DNA from: Streptomyces radicis
GTDB lineage: Bacteria > Actinomycetota > Actinomycetes > Streptomycetales > Streptomycetaceae
DNA: 64,000 bases
NCBI RefSeq assembly: GCF_003626575.1
Contig: NZ_RBDY01000014.1
Span: 104,482-168,481 of the forward strand
Direction: 5' to 3'
Shown here: positions 60,918 through 64,000 of the stretch, one piece after another
How positions within the stretch are numbered: position 1 is the stretch's first letter
Layout of the letters: each line of letters starts with the position of its first letter
Notes under the pieces: generated by a model
What the model was told of the DNA's origin: nothing
The model's database searches: none
What the model saw: only the letters and a program-made list of their open reading frames with translations
Made by a program: the position numbers and the translations under genes

Positions 60918-62330
60918 ATGAGCAAGATCTACGCCGGGGCGCGCCTGCGTCGGCTCCGGGACGAACGCGGGCTCAAGCAGGCCGAGTTGGCGCGGGTGCT
61001 GGCCATCTCGCCCAGCTATCTCAACCAGATGGAGCACGACTCGCGCCCGTTGACCGTCTCCGTGCTGCTGCGGCTCACCGAGGCGTTCGGCGTCGACCCC
61101 GACTTCTTCTCCGAACGCGACACCTCGCGGCTGGTCGCCGACCTGCGCGAGACGTTGGCGGACGAGATCGCCGCGGGGCGCCTTTCCCCCGCGGATCTGG
61201 GGGAGTTGGCGTCGCGGACGCCCGCCGTGGCGCGGGCCCTCGTCGACCTCGGGCGGCGCAACCACACGCTCGCCGAGCGGCTGTCCCAGCGCACGGCCGA
61301 CCGGGACTCCGAGGAGCTGGCCGGGCCGCACTCGCCGCACGAGAAGATCCGCGAGTTCTTCTACCGCAGACAGAACTACCTGCACGACATCGACACCGCC
61401 GCCGAGGAGCTGGCCCGCGAGGTGGGCATCCGCCCCGGCGAGGGCGGGCGGACGCTGGCCGCGCGCCTCCTCGTGCGCCACGGCGTGCGGCTGGCCACGG
61501 GCGCCGGGCGCCTGCACCACTACAACCCCTCGACGCGCGTGCTGCGCCTCTCCAGCAGGCTCCGCCCCGGACAGCGGACGTTCCGCCTGGCCACGCAGCT
61601 GGCGCTGCTCGAGTACGGGCGTGAGTTCTCGCGGCTCGCCTCGGAGGACTGCGACGAGGGCTCCCCCGCCTGGTCGCTCGCCCGCATCGGCATCGCCCAC
61701 TACTTCGCCGCGGCGCTGATCCTGCCCTATGCCGAATTCCACGCCGCCGCCGAGGAGTTGCGCTACGACATCGAGCGGCTCACCGACCGCTGGGGCATGG
61801 GCTACGAGACCGTCTGCCACCGGCTGAGCACCCTCCAGCGGCCCCGGCTGCGCGGCGTGCCGTTCTCGTTCGTCCGCGTGGACCGGGCCGGGAACATGTC
61901 CAAACGGCAGTCCGCCACCGCGTTCCACTTCTCCCGCGCGGGCGGCACCTGCCCCCTGTGGAACGTGTACGAGGCGTTCGCCGCGCCGGGCCGGATCCAT
62001 GTCCAGATCGCCGCGATGCCGGACGGCAAGCGGTACCTGTGGACCGCGAGGACCGTCACCCGGCACCGGGGCGGCTGGGGCGAGCCGGGCAAGACGTTCG
62101 CCATCGGCCTCGGCTGCGAGATCCGGCACGCGCGCCGCCTCGTCTACTCCGACGGGCTCGACCTGGACAACGCCTCGGCCGCGACCCCGATCGGCATGGG
62201 CTGCCACGTGTGCGAACGCCTCGACTGTCCCCAGCGCGCGGTCCCGGCCCCCGGCCACGCGCTGGACATCGACGAGAACAGCAGCACGTTCGTCCCCTAC
62301 CCGGTGGTCCGCGCCCGGGGGGCCTCGTGA
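60918..62330 (+). CDS. RamB-like regulator (XRE plus IrrE-type domain)
   Basis: The 470-residue protein has an N-terminal XRE helix-turn-helix (IYAGARLRRLRDERGLKQAELARVLAISPSYLNQMEHDSRP). A central DUF955/IrrE-type region follows with HYFAAALILPYAEFHAAAEEL, where the usual metal HExxH is absent. A C-terminal short-chain-fatty-acid-type domain has CHVCERLDCPQRA, a Cys cluster. This is the RamB/ScfR family, which controls acetate and glyoxylate genes in actinobacteria. Its divergent position to aceA fits that role. The ATG with GAGGGAGTGCCG was chosen. Confidence 0.92.
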   Translation: MSKIYAGARLRRLRDERGLKQAELARVLAISPSYLNQMEHDSRPLTVSVLLRLTEAFGVDPDFFSERDTSRLVADLRETLADEIAAGRLSPADLGELASRTPAVARALVDLGRRNHTLAERLSQRTADRDSEELAGPHSPHEKIREFFYRRQNYLHDIDTAAEELAREVGIRPGEGGRTLAARLLVRHGVRLATGAGRLHHYNPSTRVLRLSSRLRPGQRTFRLATQLALLEYGREFSRLASEDCDEGSPAWSLARIGIAHYFAAALILPYAEFHAAAEELRYDIERLTDRWGMGYETVCHRLSTLQRPRLRGVPFSFVRVDRAGNMSKRQSATAFHFSRAGGTCPLWNVYEAFAAPGRIHVQIAAMPDGKRYLWTARTVTRHRGGWGEPGKTFAIGLGCEIRHARRLVYSDGLDLDNASAATPIGMGCHVCERLDCPQRAVPAPGHALDIDENSSTFVPYPVVRARGAS

Positions 62331-62695
62331 GCCCGCGCCAGCTTCTCGGCGCCCGCCCTGGCCAGCGCGTCGACGAGGCGCGTGCGCGTCGTGTCCAGGG
62401 CGGCGATCCGGTCGTCCACCTCGGCGAGCCGCCGCGCGATCACGGCGGCGCTCGCCGGGCAGACCGGGCCCTCGGCGATGTCGTCGCCGAGGCAGGGCAG
62501 GAACGCGCGGATGTCGGTGGCGGTGAGGCCCAGGGACAGCAGCAGCCTGATGTTGGCCACCCGCGTCACCTGTGAACCGCCGTACAGCCGATAGCCGTTG
62601 GGCGACCGGTCGGGGCGCAGCAGGCCCTGCTGCTCGTAGTAGCGCAGGGCCCGGACGGTGGTGCCGGCGGCGTGTGCGAGCTCTCCGATCCGCAT
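62297..62695 (-). CDS. MerR-family regulator
   Basis: The 132-residue protein has the MerR DNA-binding start (MRIGELAHAAGTTVRALRYYEQQGLLRPDRSPNGYRLYGG) and a coiled-coil dimer helix (AEVDDRIAALDTTRTRLVDAL). Two cysteines in the centre (FLPCLGDD, PVCPAS) could sense metal or redox. It lies 33 bp downstream of the SDR gene on the same strand, so the two form an operon controlled from one promoter. Its 3' end overlaps the RamB-like gene by 34 bp on the other strand. The ATG at 62695 was chosen. Confidence 0.87.
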   Translation of the reverse strand: MRIGELAHAAGTTVRALRYYEQQGLLRPDRSPNGYRLYGGSQVTRVANIRLLLSLGLTATDIRAFLPCLGDDIAEGPVCPASAAVIARRLAEVDDRIAALDTTRTRLVDALARAGAEKLARAHEAPRARTTG

Positions 62696-62728
62696 CGCCC
62701 CAGTGTCCTCCACGTCGTCCACGCGCGC

Positions 62729-63487
62729 TCAACCCCCGGCGCTCATCCCGCCGTCGACGCGGATGACCTCGCCGGTGAGGTAACCGGCCTCAGGGCGGGC
62801 GACGTTGACGACCCACCACGCGATCTCGTCGGGCTGGGCCAGCCGCCCCAGCGGGATCCGCGCCCGGTACGCCTCGGCCGCCTCGGCGATGAGCTCGTCC
62901 GTGAACCCGGCGTGGCTGAGCACGGGGGTGAGCGTGACCCCGGGAGCCACCGACACGACGCGGATGCCACGCCCAGCCAACTCGACGGCCCAGGTGTGGG
63001 TCAGGAAGTCGAGCGCCACCTTGGTGGAGCCGTAGATCGAGTTGCCCGGCCAGCCGTGCTGGGGCGGGTTCGAGGTGACGTTGACGACGGTGGAGCCCGA
63101 CTCCAGGTGCGGCAGGGCGCGTTGGGTGAGAAAGATCGGGCCGAGGAGGTTGGTGGTCAACTGCTCGTCGGCGACGGTCCTTTGGATCTCTCCCAGCGGG
63201 GCGGGGCGGGTGATGGCGGCGTTGTTGACCAGGGCGTCGACGCGGCCGAACGCGTCGAGCGCGGCGCCCACGATCTCCTCGGGCCCCTCGGGCGCGGCCA
63301 CGTCGGCGACGCACGTCCTGATGCGCGGCCGGTCCCTCGCGGTCTCCGCCAGCCGCTCCGCGGTCCGGCCGACCACGAGGACATCGGCCCCCGCGTCGGC
63401 GAACTGCCGTGCCACGGCCCGCCCGATCCCGGTCCGGCCCCCGGTGACGAGCACGGCGCGCCCGGCGAGGCTGTTGTTCTCATCCAT
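62729..63487 (-). CDS. Short-chain dehydrogenase/reductase
   Basis: The 252-residue enzyme has the SDR cofactor site (VLVTGGRTGIGRAVARQFADAG), the NAA motif (LVNNAAITRP) and the Ser-Tyr-Lys triad (VVNVTSNPPQ with IYGSTKVALDF), ending in YLTGEVIRVDGGMSAGG. The Arg after the first glycines suggests NADP. It is preceded by a MerR-type promoter and followed by the MerR gene, an arrangement typical of inducible detoxification or ligand-modifying enzymes. The substrate is unknown. Confidence 0.92.
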   Translation of the reverse strand: MDENNSLAGRAVLVTGGRTGIGRAVARQFADAGADVLVVGRTAERLAETARDRPRIRTCVADVAAPEGPEEIVGAALDAFGRVDALVNNAAITRPAPLGEIQRTVADEQLTTNLLGPIFLTQRALPHLESGSTVVNVTSNPPQHGWPGNSIYGSTKVALDFLTHTWAVELAGRGIRVVSVAPGVTLTPVLSHAGFTDELIAEAAEAYRARIPLGRLAQPDEIAWWVVNVARPEAGYLTGEVIRVDGGMSAGG

Positions 63488-63494
63488 GCCTCGG

Positions 63495-63526
63495 ACGCTA
63501 AACGTTGACCCCGGGGTCAAGGTCAA
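63495..63526 (-). promoter_or_regulatory. MerR-type promoter with palindrome in the spacer, leaderless
   Basis: On the minus strand TTGACC (63526-63521) is the -35 and TAGCGT (63500-63495) the -10, separated by 20 bp instead of 17. The spacer holds a perfect 16-bp palindrome (63505-63520, TTGACCCC/GGGGTCAA). Overlong spacers with a central palindrome are the mark of MerR-activated promoters. Transcription would start at about 63488, next to the SDR ATG at 63487, so the mRNA should be leaderless. Confidence 0.72.
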
Positions 63527-63685
63527 GCGAACGCCGGGGGCCGGGATGGTCGGCGGCCGTGAACATGTGTCCCCACCTGCCGGGAACGCCCCGTTCCCGG
63601 CCGGGGACACCCCGGTGCGCGGGGAGACTCGGGAGAGCGCTCGCCCACCGTGGCGGGCCCATGACACCTACGGAGGAGGACACGG

Positions 63686-63877
63686 GTGGACCGGCCCCTG
63701 CTGACCGTGCGCTCGGCCCTGATCCTGCTGCTCGGCGTGCTCGTCGGAGTGGCGGCCGGGCTGCTGACCGCCCTGGCCGACGGCGGCGGGGCGGCCCGTT
63801 CGGTCATCGTGGGCGCGGCGGCGTTCGCCGCTGCCGTAGCGTTCTTCAACGCGCTGATCGCCCAGGACAGGCCCTAG
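63686..63877 (+). CDS. Small two-helix membrane protein
   Basis: The 63-residue protein has two hydrophobic segments (SALILLLGVLVGVAAGLLTAL and VIVGAAAFAAAVAFFNALI) joined by DGGGAARS. GGAGGAGGACACGG before the GTG is a strong ribosome site. The stop TAG lies at the edge of the IS element, so the end may have been set by the insertion. Function unknown. Confidence 0.7.
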   Translation: MDRPLLTVRSALILLLGVLVGVAAGLLTALADGGGAARSVIVGAAAFAAAVAFFNALIAQDRP

Positions 63878-64000
63878 GGAGCGTATCGAGTCGTGATCAA
63901 TCTGCGGGATTCTCCCTCACGGTGGGGCCTGGACCGGTAGATCTTCTTGCGTGACGCGAGTGCAACTGACGGACGACGAGTGGGAGTTCATCGGGCCGTA
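63878..64000 (+). mobile_element. Left end of an IS5-like insertion sequence
   Basis: A transposase start (63951) with about 73 bp of leader lies at the window end. CTAG at 63874-63877 could be a target duplication, which would place the element's first base at about 63878 (GGAGCGTATCGAGTCGTG). The right end and the inverted repeat partner lie outside the window. Confidence 0.6.
63951..64000 (+). CDS. IS5-family transposase, first residues only
   Basis: Sixteen residues are visible (VTRVQLTDDEWEFIGP), which match the common start of IS5-type DDE transposases in Streptomyces. The gene continues beyond the right edge. The GTG is the first codon of this frame after the element's leader. Confidence 0.7.
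   Translation, partial: MTRVQLTDDEWEFIGP

Overview
The window is high-GC actinobacterial DNA, almost certainly from a Streptomyces or a close relative. The GC bias at third codon positions opens long false frames on both strands. The gene content also points there: XRE/DUF397 pairs, SARP and NB-ARC/TPR regulators, TerD paralogues, an ECF sigma/anti-sigma pair, an SGNH esterase and an aceA/RamB-type pair. Many genes begin with GTG, and GC-rich hairpins separate convergent genes. No rRNA, tRNA or CRISPR array was seen.

Layout. 0-12.4 kb holds mostly single core-type genes: a sensor-like membrane protein cut by the window edge, DedA, a Tat-exported acetamidase/formamidase with a MarR regulator and operator, a CPA2 antiporter, a Clp_N/HTH protein with its own operators, acetyltransferases, an M19 dipeptidase, a SIMPL protein, a lone TOPRIM protein and DinB. 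12.5-19.4 kb is an accessory island: a methyltransferase, an unknown 152-residue protein, a broken XRE gene, two tandem APH-like kinases, a radical SAM enzyme with a Cys-X-Pro tail, a DUF397/XRE pair and a zinc-ribbon protein. 19.3-23.5 kb carries a PHP hydrolase and an ECF sigma/anti-sigma/lipoprotein group. 23.6-32.9 kb is a carbohydrate-use locus: LacI regulator with operator, ABC importer, GH2 enzyme, tandem DUF427 protein and heparinase II/III-like protein.

32.9-43 kb shows gene decay: a MalY-type aminotransferase, a Nei/Fpg-type glycosylase and an Ldh-type dehydrogenase have deletions, frameshifts or foreign ends. Intact genes lie between them (CapA-like, TauE/SafE-like, DUF234 ATPase, acetamidase-like, Gfo/Idh/MocA, TerD, IclR). 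Five copies of a 14-bp palindrome lie upstream of the DUF234 ATPase. 43-49 kb holds a 1028-residue SARP/NB-ARC/TPR regulator with a small exported protein downstream, and a divergent frameshifted NTPase/TPR gene. 49-53 kb is a TerD-linked neighbourhood with a glycosyltransferase-like protein.

54.3-58.2 kb is the most interesting region. It is a tightly overlapping three-gene operon: a Cas4/AddB-like nuclease with four Fe-S-type cysteines, a 502-residue unknown protein and a superfamily 1 helicase. It abuts the cut end of a TIGR04141/DUF6119 gene. It looks like a split helicase-nuclease of genome-conflict type. The window ends with an SGNH esterase, aceA with a divergent RamB-like regulator, an SDR-MerR operon with a probable leaderless MerR-type promoter, a small membrane protein and the start of an IS5-like element.
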